A stretch of DNA of 64,000 nucleotides from Serratia sp. DD3 (GCF_000496755.2 NZ_AYKS02000044.1:1-64000); one strand, 5' to 3'. Shown: positions 34,969 to 45,454, counted from the stretch's first letter. Translations and numbers: made by a program. Notes: a model not told the origin generated them from the sequence alone.

Positions 34969-35915
34969 TAGGTCGTTACCTCACCAATATGTTCTAGCGC
35001 GTCCACCACCATCTGCCAGAAATAATCATGGTCGAGTTTAACGGCGACTTGGGTATGACAATCCGCCGCCGGTGGAGAACGGAAATCGGCCACGGTCATT
35101 CCCAAGGTTAACGTACCGGTCAGCTCGATATCCACTGGCACTTTTTTTACGGTGATCACATTGGGGTCGATAACATAGGCGACAGCACAAGGATCATGCA
35201 CCGGTGGGTAGTCAAAGCCCTGCGCCTGTTTATAGGTGGTACTGAAAAACTCCAATAACTCAACGACAAACTGTGCGGGCAATGTGCCAACCGCTTTAAT
35301 TTTCTCCACCACCTCTGGCGTTGCCAGGGCTTGGTGTGTCAGGTCGAGCCCCACCATGGTCAGTGGCCACTTCTCATTGAAGACAATATGGGCCGCTTCA
35401 GGATCGATCTTGATATTAAACTCGGCCACGGCACTCCAGTTACCCACATGGTAACCGCCCCCCATCAACACAACTTCTTTGACTCGTTCAACGATGCGCG
35501 GCTCTTTTCTTGCCGCCAGGGCGATATTCGTCAAGCCACCGGTTGGCACTAAGGTAATCGTCCCTGCTGGGTGAGACATGATGGTCTCGATAATCAAATC
35601 CACAGCATGGCGGGGATCCAGCGCTAAGGTCGGTGCGGGCAATACCGGGCCATCCATGCCCGACTCCCCATGAATGTCGGGTGCCAGCTCAATTTGACGT
35701 ACCAGTGGGCGTGGGCACCCGGCAGCAAAAGGCACCCCAGTAATATTGGCAATACGGGCCACCGCCAAGGCATTGCGGGTCACCTTTTCCAGCGTCTGAT
35801 TACCCACTACCGTGGTCACCGCCAGTAACTCAATATCTGGATTGCCATGAGCCAATAATATGGCGATCGCGTCATCATGACCTGGGTCGCAGTCTAAAAT
35901 GATTTTTTTTGTCAT
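34968..35915 (-). CDS. Inosine/uridine-preferring nucleoside hydrolase
   Basis: 315 residues. The N-terminal calcium site is ILDCDPGHDDAIAI (DxDxGxDD), then NITGVPFAAGCPRPLV and EFNIKIDPEAAH, and the C-terminal ligand Asp lies in VHDPCAVAYVI. It splits nucleosides to base and ribose. The ribose can be phosphorylated by the ribokinase-fusion encoded upstream, giving a three-gene salvage route together with the MFS permease. Related to RihA/RihB/RihC; which base is preferred is unclear. Confidence 0.9.
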   Translation of the reverse strand: MTKKIILDCDPGHDDAIAILLAHGNPDIELLAVTTVVGNQTLEKVTRNALAVARIANITGVPFAAGCPRPLVRQIELAPDIHGESGMDGPVLPAPTLALDPRHAVDLIIETIMSHPAGTITLVPTGGLTNIALAARKEPRIVERVKEVVLMGGGYHVGNWSAVAEFNIKIDPEAAHIVFNEKWPLTMVGLDLTHQALATPEVVEKIKAVGTLPAQFVVELLEFFSTTYKQAQGFDYPPVHDPCAVAYVIDPNVITVKKVPVDIELTGTLTLGMTVADFRSPPAADCHTQVAVKLDHDYFWQMVVDALEHIGEVTT

Positions 35916-35956
35916 CTTTATCGTCTCTTTTTATTTGTTGGCTTATATATGAAGCA

Positions 35957-37171
35957 TTAATGCTGTGATAAACGCTGTAACACCGACTGGTGAGACGGCA
36001 TATTGGACGCCCCCTCCCGTTCCACTGCCAGCGAGGCAAATGCCGTGGCATAGACTGCCGCCTGATGGATATTTTTCCCTTTGGCGATTGCAGCGCTCAA
36101 AGCCCCATTAAAAGCATCCCCCGCGCCAGTGGTATCAACAGCCAGCGCCGGCAATGCGGGAATATGGCTGAATTTGTTATTTTCATACAATAATGAGCCC
36201 TTACTCCCAAGGGTAATAAGCACCGTATTCACCCCGTGGCTGGCGATCACCTCTGCCGCTTGACGGGCACTGTTTAAATCACAAACTTGGATTCCAGACA
36301 GTAATGAGGCCTCGGTCTCATTAGGGGTGACAATATCGACTTGATGTAAATACGGTAATATTCCGTCAGAGTATGGTGCGGGATTAAGAATAACCTTAAC
36401 CCCTAACGCTTTAGCTAACATAATCGCGTTAATGGTTGCATCAATATTATTCTCCAACTGCACTAACAAGATCCCCGCTTGTTTTAAATGGGGCTCTAAC
36501 CGTGCCACCTCATCTTCGGTTACGGTTTTATTTGCACCAGAATCAATCGCAATCATATTCTCGCCATTTTGCTCCGAGACAAAAATGACTGCACTTCCAG
36601 TTGGCTGAGTCGCCGATTTATAAAGCGTTAAACTGTCAATATTTGAGGATGAGAGATGCTCATAAGCCAGTTGACCGAATTGGTCATCCCCCACTTTACA
36701 GGCAAAGTGAACGTTAGCATCAGCAAAGCTGGCGGCCAGTGCCTGGTTTGCCCCCTTGCCACCGGGGCACAACGTGTTGCTGGTGGCCATGATCGACTCC
36801 CCGCCATGAGGAAAACGAGCCACCTTCGATACAATATCCATATTGAACGAACCTAAAATACAGACCTGTCCGGTCATTTTATCTCCCCGTGCTGTTTTTT
36901 GATTTATCGCTTTCTGGCTGTTAATTTTCTTCAGTAACGCCTCAATATTTAACTGATTCGCCTTACTGATTTCTGACAGTAGTACCCGGCGTAATATTCT
37001 CGCCCCACCATGATAACGTTGAATAACGCCCTTTTCAGCCAACTCACTTAAGTCTTTACGAATGGTTTCTTTGGAAATAAAAAAGAACCTGGCCAAGTAA
37101 TTAACACTCAAACTTTCATTTTTATCCAACAACCCCAGAATGACTTCCTGCCTTTTTTCTCTAAACATCAT
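35957..37171 (-). CDS. DeoR-type HTH fused to a ribokinase (PfkB) domain
   Basis: 404 residues from ATG 37171, preceded by GGAAAG. Residues ~1-60 are a DeoR winged helix: FREKRQEVILGLLDKNESLS, YLARFFFISKETIRKDLSEL, GVIQRYHGGA. After a ~45-residue linker comes a complete ribokinase: CILGSFNMDIVSKVARFPH, CPGGKGANQALAASF (ribose site), VILNPAPY and DTTGAGDAFNGALSA (anion hole and catalytic Asp). It heads the kinase/hydrolase/MFS operon. A protein that both phosphorylates the sugar and binds DNA would be a self-contained autoregulator. The fusion is continuous, with no stop or shift. A partial duplicate lies at 40503-40793. Confidence 0.87.
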   Translation of the reverse strand: MMFREKRQEVILGLLDKNESLSVNYLARFFFISKETIRKDLSELAEKGVIQRYHGGARILRRVLLSEISKANQLNIEALLKKINSQKAINQKTARGDKMTGQVCILGSFNMDIVSKVARFPHGGESIMATSNTLCPGGKGANQALAASFADANVHFACKVGDDQFGQLAYEHLSSSNIDSLTLYKSATQPTGSAVIFVSEQNGENMIAIDSGANKTVTEDEVARLEPHLKQAGILLVQLENNIDATINAIMLAKALGVKVILNPAPYSDGILPYLHQVDIVTPNETEASLLSGIQVCDLNSARQAAEVIASHGVNTVLITLGSKGSLLYENNKFSHIPALPALAVDTTGAGDAFNGALSAAIAKGKNIHQAAVYATAFASLAVEREGASNMPSHQSVLQRLSQH

Positions 37172-37505
37172 AATAAAATTCTTTCCACCAGATAATAACC
37201 GGATGTAATAATAAAAAAGTGACAACACTCATGTATTGTTATAGAAAACGGAAGTAAACGGAAGCCAAAATAAATCATTCATTTAAATGATAAATAAATA
37301 ACATTCATTATGATTTTGGATGAATAATGAAGAATTATCTATAACGTCTGCTCATTAATATGAGTGCTGACATAATCGAGAAAACAGGTAATGCGTGCCG
37401 CTAGTGGGGTATTACGGTAATAGACAGCATTGATCGGCTGCCGTACTACCAGCGTTTCTTCCGTCAATAGTGGGATCAACCGTCCAGCTTGCTGATCTTG
37501 CCGCG
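36713..37505. repeat. Segmental duplication, left copy (matches 40539-41252)
   Basis: Left copy of a host segment running from inside the kinase domain, through its HTH and promoter, into the 3' end of the LysR gene. Relative to this copy, the right copy lacks about 214 bp (36798-37011) and has gained the 127-bp MITE-like repeat. Otherwise the two are nearly identical. Breakpoints are near GTTAGCATCAGC (36713/40539) and CTTGCCGCG (37505/41252). Confidence 0.85.
37337..37505 (-). pseudogene. LysR gene 3' fragment (duplicate)
   Basis: The C-terminal ~56 codons of the LysR gene at 41086, identical except for one or two bases, cut off at 37505 where transposon debris begins. It has no start and is non-functional. 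Confidence 0.85.
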
Positions 37506-37712
37506 GCAGAAAGGCCAATCACCAGCCTCATCCTCCTGCTTAAGAGGTCTGAGCTTGCCCTTTGTTACTTGTTCTGCAAGCGTAAATGTATAGTGCCCCA
37601 GCATATTGATATGCGCATGCCGCAGTGGCGAAAGCCGGACTTCATCTTCTTCATTAATGACTTCGCCCTCATCACGCAAATGTGCCAGTGCGGCCTGCAT
37701 ATAAATGGTATT
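37506..37712 (-). pseudogene. Tn3-family transposase, C-terminal fragment
   Basis: Reads NTIYMQAALAHLRDEGEVIN, EEDEVRLSPLRHAHINMLGH, YTFTLAEQVTKGKLRPL, the conserved end of Tn3-family transposases (WNTxYMxxAxxxLR...HINxLGxYxF). The true terminus is replaced after KQEDE by out-of-family residues. It marks one edge of the effector insertion. Confidence 0.7.
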
Positions 37713-37752
37713 CCAGTTCGGCAGCCAGTGCCTTGAGTTTCTTTTCGTCCAT
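37712..37752 (-). pseudogene. IS256-family transposase, first codons
   Basis: From ATG 37752 the minus strand reads MDEKKLKALAAELE, the very conserved beginning of IS256-family transposases, and then breaks directly into the Tn3 fragment in another frame. The sequence above it (37753-37830) may be the IS end. It shows two successive transposon insertions at this border. Confidence 0.6.
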
Positions 37753-37993
37753 AATTTGTCTGTCTCCATTGTTAGGAAGAACATACCAAAAACAGGCAAT
37801 TACCCAATTTTAATTACAGGCTCGGCAACAGATATGCCTGACCTGCAAAATTACCGCGCCACATCTCGACTCTATTCGATATCCAAACTGCCCTGTTAGA
37901 AGCTACACAGCAAGTACAGTTTTGGTGACGAATTCCCACTAAGATTCCGGTTACCGACCAGTTCTGAGAGTTTCCAGCTCAAGGTTCTGGCTT

Positions 37994-38020
37994 AAAAATC
38001 CGCCTTACGGCGGTTTTTTT
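37994..38020. terminator. Bidirectional terminator after the immunity gene
   Basis: CCGCC-TTAC-GGCGG flanked by AAAAAT and TTTTTTT. On the minus strand it ends the effector-immunity transcript, whose last stop is at 38060. Confidence 0.75.
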
Positions 38021-38059
38021 CGTTTCTGAGCAAGAGATTGCTCGCAGAGTAAAAGGATC

Positions 38060-38500
38060 TCAAGGATCCTTTTTCGAACATAGCAGTTCACTAGTAGCAT
38101 ATTTAGTCGCCATACCCGGCATCCAACCAGATGGAATCCCATTGCATTTAATATATCCTTTATTGCTAATTGCGCTAATATAATAATAATTAAACACCAA
38201 TGACAATAAAACAATAAAACACAAACCAAACACAATGCATTTTGCTACTTTCTTCTGGAATTCAATGCTCGATTGAAACCCTATATATATAGGACTGAAT
38301 GACAAGGTCAATATTGGAATTGATATCATAAAAAACAACACCGAGAAAACCGAGAAAACCGAGAAAACAAAGAAATCCGGATATGAAAAATAAGTAAAAA
38401 ACCGTTCAAATCCAAAGTAAAATGAAACGACGGTAACTAAAACCAACATCAAATCAAAAAAAACAAACCAAAATCGATTAATAAAAGAAAACTTCATCAT
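38060..38500 (-). CDS. Probable membrane immunity protein of the T6SS effector
   Basis: 146 residues with about three to four hydrophobic helices (FWFVFFDLMLVLVTVVSFYF; FFVFSVFSVFSVLFFMIS; CIVFGLCFIVLLSLVF) and a short C-terminal tail. ATG overlaps the effector stop by 4 bp, the usual immunity position. An inner-membrane immunity protein fits an effector that acts on the membrane. Strongly AT-rich compared with the core genes, so probably foreign. A three-unit in-frame 9-bp repeat encodes FSV-FSV-FSV in helix 2. No family recognised. Confidence 0.6.
   Translation of the reverse strand: MMKFSFINRFWFVFFDLMLVLVTVVSFYFGFERFFTYFSYPDFFVFSVFSVFSVLFFMISIPILTLSFSPIYIGFQSSIEFQKKVAKCIVFGLCFIVLLSLVFNYYYISAISNKGYIKCNGIPSGWMPGMATKYATSELLCSKKDP
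38341..38367. repeat. 9-bp tandem repeat inside the immunity gene
   Basis: CCGAGAAAA occurs three times in a row. On the coding strand each unit adds three residues (F-S-V) to a membrane helix without changing frame. Confidence 0.8.
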
Positions 38501-39786
38501 TGAAAGTGCCTCGGTATTATATCTTTAAATGATTCTCGCATGTATTTTCTAACCTCATACTCAATAACTTCCTTTCCTTTATCTAACATTCTATCTGCAA
38601 GCATAGCTCCCAGATCCCAGAACCCATTTTCTATCTCTCGAGCCTTCTCAACAAACTCCTGTTGAGAACGCTCTATGTATGCAACAACCTTATCAGTAAT
38701 TCCAAACTTTTCATCTAACTCATTAAGAACTACCGCTGTAACAAGACCAATCGCAACAACAGCGATCAAAGGAACAGAAACTACTGCGGTAAAAGCAGTA
38801 ATAGCACTCACAGAGCCCCAACTAATAGCGGAAACGAGCCCTATTTTCACCACATCAGTTGCCAGCGAACCTATAAACTGAGCAAGACGCGTCTCATCAT
38901 TCAATATAAAATCAAGCGTTCTGTATGCCGCAGCGACATAAAAAGTTAAACGGGCACCTTCAACAATTGATTTACCAAGACCATATTTACCTATGCCAAG
39001 ATCTACCACCTTTGGATTTTTCAATGCAAAAACCGGGGCATTTAATACCTTCCTGATCCCAGGATATCCCGTCAACTTAATTAGCTCGGTCCCCTTATGG
39101 TTAAGGTAAACCGTCGCCCTTATACCAAAACTCCCTAGCTTCGAAATTATCATCGACGTGGTTACAACGTCTTTTCCGTTCACGCCATAGTTAACCAGAA
39201 CCTGCCCCACATCTGACTGTGTAGTTTCCACCCACACTGTTTTTGTATCATTCCAGCCCCACGACTGGAGCACCTCAAAAGCTTCTGAAATTGTGATCAG
39301 CATCACATCATTATTATTCTGTGACAGCATGCCCCGCAGATTTTCATCCGGAAATTCCTGCGTATTTCGTAAAACAGGGTAGTCAGGGACAAAACCAGAT
39401 TCTGTTTTCTCACCTGTAAGATAGGACGGTGGGTTTGCGCTTTTGGCAGTCTGAGCATGCTGTTCTGGCTCAGCAGAGACTGATGCTCTCTGAGGAGCAT
39501 GATAAGGCCCATGTGACATAAAGGTCTGCGAGGGGATAAAAAATGCCTTACACGGACAGGTTGAACGGCTGTACAGCGTGCTCGCAGCATAACTTCCATG
39601 AATGATCTCGCCCGGATAACCTCCCCCCACGCTGTAAGTCCCGGGGTGCTTGCCGCAGGACACCGGGCTACCGTTCACTGCGACATAGTTGTTATTTTTA
39701 CCTATTTTTTTTTCGGGACGTCCGTTCAGAACACTGCCGCCACAACTGGTCTTGTCCCCCTTCACTATCCAATATCCGAATCCCAT
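38497..39786 (-). CDS. PAAR-domain type VI secretion effector with a C-terminal membrane-active domain
   Basis: 429 residues. The first ~95 form a PAAR-like tip: GYWIVKGDKTSCGGSVLNGR, YVAVNGSPVSCGKHPG, IIHGSYAASTLYSRSTCPC. A linker (~95-150) is followed by an uncharacterised region with WGWNDTKTVWVETTQSDVGQ and IRATVYLNHKG. The last third has long hydrophobic stretches (LVSAISWGSVSAITAFTAVV, SVPLIAVVAIGLVTAVVLN) and a charged amphipathic tail (DKGKEVIEYEVRKYMRESF), suggesting pore formation in the target membrane. It needs a T6SS encoded elsewhere; none is in this window. A 164-residue accessory gene precedes it with a 1-bp overlap and an immunity gene overlaps its end. Confidence 0.75.
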   Translation of the reverse strand: MGFGYWIVKGDKTSCGGSVLNGRPEKKIGKNNNYVAVNGSPVSCGKHPGTYSVGGGYPGEIIHGSYAASTLYSRSTCPCKAFFIPSQTFMSHGPYHAPQRASVSAEPEQHAQTAKSANPPSYLTGEKTESGFVPDYPVLRNTQEFPDENLRGMLSQNNNDVMLITISEAFEVLQSWGWNDTKTVWVETTQSDVGQVLVNYGVNGKDVVTTSMIISKLGSFGIRATVYLNHKGTELIKLTGYPGIRKVLNAPVFALKNPKVVDLGIGKYGLGKSIVEGARLTFYVAAAYRTLDFILNDETRLAQFIGSLATDVVKIGLVSAISWGSVSAITAFTAVVSVPLIAVVAIGLVTAVVLNELDEKFGITDKVVAYIERSQQEFVEKAREIENGFWDLGAMLADRMLDKGKEVIEYEVRKYMRESFKDIIPRHFQ

Positions 39787-40280
39787 TATTTACACTCCGG
39801 CACGGGAACCAGAAAATCATCCGGCAGGGGTTCGCAATTGTCCCACTGTGCTAGCAGAACATCAGGCAGAGGCGTACTGATAATCTCATCGCCGTTATCA
39901 AGTCGGCTGCCAACAAGCGCAAAAGATACACCGTCCCCGTTCATAGCCGCATACCCGGATCCGGAGATAATACGGGCACGTGAACCATCAGGATAAATAA
40001 CGAAGTCCCCGACCATCGCCCGGCTCAGTACACGGCCGTCTGGAAGATGAAATTGATCGTCAGCACTGCCTTGTTCAATTAGCCCCCCCTGACGACTAAG
40101 AGCTCCGTCCGTAGCAAAACGCCAGATGCCCTCCAGAGTGCAGGGGGCCATTTCCCTGATATGTTCTTCAAACACGGTTCGCTGTTCTTCGCCCATTTGA
40201 GCCATTTCCGCCGCAGAGTAAGGCGCTTTCATCTGAGCAATCAGCTCACGGGTGATATCGTTGGTGTACTGCTTTTCCAT
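39786..40280 (-). CDS. Accessory protein of the PAAR effector (function unknown)
   Basis: 164 residues, acidic and soluble. The central part (GDFVIYPDGSRARIISGSGY, VGSRLDNGDEIISTP) reads like a beta-rich PAAR/tip-type pattern with several Gly-Asp turns. The N-terminal ~50 residues are helical and charged (MEKQYTNDITRELIAQMKAP). Its stop overlaps the effector start by one base, so the two are coupled. It could be a loading adaptor or a second tip-like protein. It is not a DUF1795 (Eag) or DUF4123 adaptor as far as I can see. Confidence 0.55.
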   Translation of the reverse strand: MEKQYTNDITRELIAQMKAPYSAAEMAQMGEEQRTVFEEHIREMAPCTLEGIWRFATDGALSRQGGLIEQGSADDQFHLPDGRVLSRAMVGDFVIYPDGSRARIISGSGYAAMNGDGVSFALVGSRLDNGDEIISTPLPDVLLAQWDNCEPLPDDFLVPVPECK

Positions 40281-40506
40281 GCTGTTCCCTTGTACGTTTG
40301 AGTTTGTAAAATCACCTCATAATGTCCCGGACTGGATTAAACCCAAATCACCGCTACATGTCGTCAAATCGCAGCTTCGCTTCCACTGGGCATTGTTGGA
40401 TGCAGCTTTTGATGAGAACGGTAATCAAATTATACCGCTCTTGGCCCATGTAACTGGAAACGTTGCAGGTCTTGAGAAGCTGTTGGGTCGTTGTGGTTGG
40501 CGTTAG
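40252..40506 (+). pseudogene. Unrecognised coding fragment on the plus strand
   Basis: From about 40316 the frame reads HNVPDWIKPKSPLHVVKSQL, WALLDAAFDENGNQI, HVTGNVAGLEKLLGRCGW and stops. Composition looks like real protein, but the upstream part overlaps the accessory gene and lacks a credible start. Probably the C-terminal remnant of a gene cut by insertion of the effector module. Family unknown. Confidence 0.35.
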
Positions 40507-40793
40507 AAGTCTATACGATTGAAGATATTCCTTTTCTTGTTAGCATCAGCAAAGCTGGCGGCCAGTGCCTGGTTTGCCCCCTTACCACCGGGGCACAACG
40601 TATTGCTGGTGGCCATTATCGACGCCCCACCATGATAACGTTGAATAACGCCCTTTTCAGCCAACTCACTTAAGTCTTTACGAATGGTTTCTTTGGAAAT
40701 AAAAAAGAACCTGGCCAAGTAATTAACACTCAAACTTTCATTTTTATCCAACAACCCCAGAATGACTTCCTGCCTTTTCTCTCTAAACATCAT
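40503..40793 (-). CDS. DeoR HTH-only duplicate with a kinase scrap
   Basis: 96 codons from ATG 40793, the position equivalent to 37171. It keeps the whole DNA-binding domain (REKRQEVILGLLDKNESLS to GVIQRYHGGA) and then, because of the internal 214-bp deletion, joins in frame to SIMATSNTLCPGGKGANQAL before ending in island sequence. It retains the ribosome site. If expressed, it could bind the same operators without kinase activity. It is part of the right copy of the segmental duplication. Confidence 0.55.
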   Translation of the reverse strand: MMFREKRQEVILGLLDKNESLSVNYLARFFFISKETIRKDLSELAEKGVIQRYHGGASIMATSNTLCPGGKGANQALAASFADANKKRNIFNRIDF

Positions 40794-41252
40794 AATAAAA
40801 CTCTTTCCACCAGATAATAACCAGATGTAATAATAAAAAAGTGACAACACTCATGTATTGTTATAGAAAACGGAAGTAAACGGAAGCCAAAATAAATCAT
40901 TCATTTAAATGATAAATAAATAATATTCATTCTGATTTTGGATGGATAATAAAATATACTCTAAATAATTCGAGTTGCTTGTAGGCGGCAACTGAGCGAA
41001 TCCCTAGGAGCATAGCTAACTATGTGACTAGGGTGAACGAGGGAAGCCAACAACCAAGCAGCTTAAAGTATGACGAGTATATTATCTATAACGTCTGCTC
41101 ATTAATATGAGTGCTGACATAATCGAGAAAACAGGTAATGCGTGCCGCTAGTGGGGTATTACGGTAATAGACAGCATTGATCGGCTGCCGTACTACCAGC
41201 GTTTCTTCCGTCAATAGTGGGATCAACCGCCCAGCTTGCTGATCTTGCCGCG
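40539..41252. repeat. Segmental duplication, right copy (matches 36713-37505)
   Basis: Right copy, continuing into the intact LysR gene. Together with the left copy it brackets the effector module (37506-40538), so the module sits inside a duplicated stretch of host DNA. Confidence 0.85.
40955..41081 (+). repeat. 127-bp MITE-like repeat, copy B
   Basis: TATAC at the start and GTATA at the end, same length and core as copies A and C. It lies inside the right copy of the segmental duplication, while the equivalent place in the left copy (about 37321-37337) has no insert, giving an empty-site comparison. Confidence 0.9.
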
Positions 41253-41982
41253 TCATAAAATCAGCCAACCGCACAATGCCCACACCACATAGCGCCAGTT
41301 GCCGTAGCGTTTCACCACTGGATGCCGATAAGGTGGGGGTTATGGTAAAGAACTCCGCCTGATGATTACGTAGCGGCCACTGGTTAAGTGATTCAGGTTG
41401 GGTAAAGCCCAATAAACAGTGGTGGCTCAAGGCTTCTACACTGTGCGGAGTGCCACAACGGGCAAGGTAATCCGGGCTGGCAAGAATGCGTACCTGGCTG
41501 GTGCCCAGCAAACGAGCATGGATGGTGGAGTCACGCAATATGCCGATACGAATGGCAATGTCGGTGCGTTTTTCCACTAAGTCGATAATCCGGTTATCGG
41601 TATTCAGTTCTAACTCAATCTGCGGGAAATTTTGCCGAAAACCCGGTACCAGCGGCACGATCACATGTTCCATAAAGGGGGCCGCTGCATTAACTCGCAA
41701 GCGGCCTGCCGGGATCTGGCGGCGTAGTGCCATTTGCTCTTCGGCATGATCCACAGCGTTAATAATCTCTCGCGCATGGACTAAAAAACTTTGCCCTTCT
41801 TCGGTCATGGTCAGGCGGCGGGTGGTACGGCGTAATAAGGTGGTATCGAGTTTTTTTTCCAAACGGCTAAGGGCACGGCTGATGCCAGAGGTGGTCTGCC
41901 CCAACAATTCAGCAGCCGCAGTAACCGAGCCACTGTCGACTACCGTCGTGTAAGCTAATAACTCTTCAAGCGTGATTTTCAT
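41086..41982 (-). CDS. LysR-family transcriptional regulator
   Basis: 298 residues from ATG 41982, directly before the HTH: KITLEELLAYTTVVDSGSVT, AAAELLGQTTSGISRALSRL, LDTTLLRRTTRRLTMTEEG. The ligand domain follows. It resembles the DhaR/AaeR-like CrgA group by its RR-TTRRL pattern, but the target is unknown. The gene ends 127 bp plus a few bases from the MITE-like copy B, and its last 56 codons exist again at 37337. Confidence 0.85.
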   Translation of the reverse strand: MKITLEELLAYTTVVDSGSVTAAAELLGQTTSGISRALSRLEKKLDTTLLRRTTRRLTMTEEGQSFLVHAREIINAVDHAEEQMALRRQIPAGRLRVNAAAPFMEHVIVPLVPGFRQNFPQIELELNTDNRIIDLVEKRTDIAIRIGILRDSTIHARLLGTSQVRILASPDYLARCGTPHSVEALSHHCLLGFTQPESLNQWPLRNHQAEFFTITPTLSASSGETLRQLALCGVGIVRLADFMTRQDQQAGRLIPLLTEETLVVRQPINAVYYRNTPLAARITCFLDYVSTHINEQTL

Positions 41983-42057
41983 ACGCCCCACCCTGGGTTA
42001 CCGGGTTCAGTCACCCTTGCCACTTGAACAGCAACGGAGAGACCGCCCCCACCAGCA

Positions 42058-43959
<1,902 letters not shown>

Positions 43960-43979
43960 TTATTTTCGTGGTTAAGGTT

Positions 43980-44555
43980 TCACAGCCCCAAAAAATCCAC
44001 AATCTGTGGGAAGTAGTGCTCGAAACCGACAAAAGCATGATTGCCACCCGATTCTACTGTTTGGCGACAGGCACTGTAATAAGCCACTGCCTGACCATAA
44101 TCGAGCACTTCATCGCCGGTTTGCTGCAGCAACCAGATTAAATCTGGCGACTCTAAAGGTTCAATCTGCATCACTTTCAGATCGTAAATATGGCGTGACT
44201 CTAACACATATTGCTGCCCGGTGTAGGGGTTCTCGTTAACCCCAAGATAGTCAATCAGCAACTCAAAGGGCTTCACTGCCGGGTTGACCACCACCGCTGG
44301 CAGAACAAAACATTGTGATAACCAGGTGGCATAGTAACCCCCTAACGAAGAGCCGACGATCCCCATCGTCTGCCCTGCACGCGACATGACCATATCTTCG
44401 AGGATCTCTGCCGCATCGGCTGGATAAGCTGGCAACTGAGGTACCAGCATCTCGATATCAGGGTGATGCTCTGCCAGCCAGGCTTTCAATGAACTCGCTT
44501 TGGCAGAGAGCGGGGAACTGTTAAAACCGTGCAAATAGAGTAGTGTTGAAGACAT
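43980..44555 (-). CDS. yqiA: Esterase YqiA
   Basis: 191 residues of alpha/beta-hydrolase type: the nucleophile Ser is in [15 protein letters not shown], the N-terminal oxyanion strand is [11 protein letters not shown] and the catalytic His is near [10 protein letters not shown]. It hydrolyses short acyl esters. One-base overlap with cpdA upstream (44555). Confidence 0.93.
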   Translation of the reverse strand: MSSTLLYLHGFNSSPLSAKASSLKAWLAEHHPDIEMLVPQLPAYPADAAEILEDMVMSRAGQTMGIVGSSLGGYYATWLSQCFVLPAVVVNPAVKPFELLIDYLGVNENPYTGQQYVLESRHIYDLKVMQIEPLESPDLIWLLQQTGDEVLDYGQAVAYYSACRQTVESGGNHAFVGFEHYFPQIVDFLGL

Positions 44556-45382
44556 CAGTAACCGTCCGAATCCATATCGGGGCGGAAATCATCGTTCTCC
44601 AGCCGGAATACCTGGGTTTCCACCCGGCCATCCGGCAGTAGATCAAGATAGCGCCAACCAGGAGAAACCGCATCAATAGTAAAATTAGTACAATGCGGTT
44701 TGAATTGCACACATGTGGAGGGGGAGGCCAATAACCGCCGCCCATACCAATCCAGATCCAACTCCTGATGGATATGCCCACACAATAAGGTATTGACCTT
44801 AGGGTAGCGCAACAAAATAGCCGCCAGCACGTGCGGGTTGCGCAGGCCATGTTGATCGAGCCAAGTACAGCCTGAGGGTAACGGATGGTGATGCAGTAGC
44901 AACAGGGTATAACGTTCAGGATACGCCTGCAGACAGCGTTCCATCCACCCCAACTGATACTCGCTCAACTCACCGTGAGGCACACCGAACACCTGGCTAT
45001 CCAGTAACAGAATTTGCCAGTGCTCACCCACCAGTACCTGCTTGGAGGGTGAAATAGCCGCCTCAGCCAGCGCACACACCATGGCGGGTTGAAAATCATG
45101 ATTACCCGGAAGCCAAACACAAGGCACTGGCAAACGTTTCATGCCCGCAGCAAAGTGCTGATATGCTTCCAACGAATGGTCCTGTGCCAAGTCTCCCGTC
45201 GCTACCACCAAATCATATTCACACTGCTGTGCGATGACAGCATCCAGCACGGCGTGATAACTGGAATAAGTGTTAATGCCAAGCAAAGTCTCACTCTGGC
45301 TGGCAAAAAGGTGAGTATCAGTTATTTGTAAAATCCTGACCTTGGCCCCACCAGCCACAGGCAGTCTAAACAGGCTTTCCAA
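44555..45382 (-). CDS. cpdA: 3',5'-cyclic-AMP phosphodiesterase
   Basis: 275 residues. Metallophosphatase motifs in order: [38 protein letters not shown]. Degrades cAMP and so limits CRP signalling. In the order nudF, yqiB, cpdA, yqiA, parE of enterobacteria, with 72 bp to yqiB. Confidence 0.95.
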   Translation of the reverse strand: MESLFRLPVAGGAKVRILQITDTHLFASQSETLLGINTYSSYHAVLDAVIAQQCEYDLVVATGDLAQDHSLEAYQHFAAGMKRLPVPCVWLPGNHDFQPAMVCALAEAAISPSKQVLVGEHWQILLLDSQVFGVPHGELSEYQLGWMERCLQAYPERYTLLLLHHHPLPSGCTWLDQHGLRNPHVLAAILLRYPKVNTLLCGHIHQELDLDWYGRRLLASPSTCVQFKPHCTNFTIDAVSPGWRYLDLLPDGRVETQVFRLENDDFRPDMDSDGY

Positions 45383-45454
45383 ATGGTGTCCTTTACTATT
45401 TCAGTCTCTCTATACCCGTCGCCATTCAAGCTGCAGCCTAAACCCCACAGGGTA

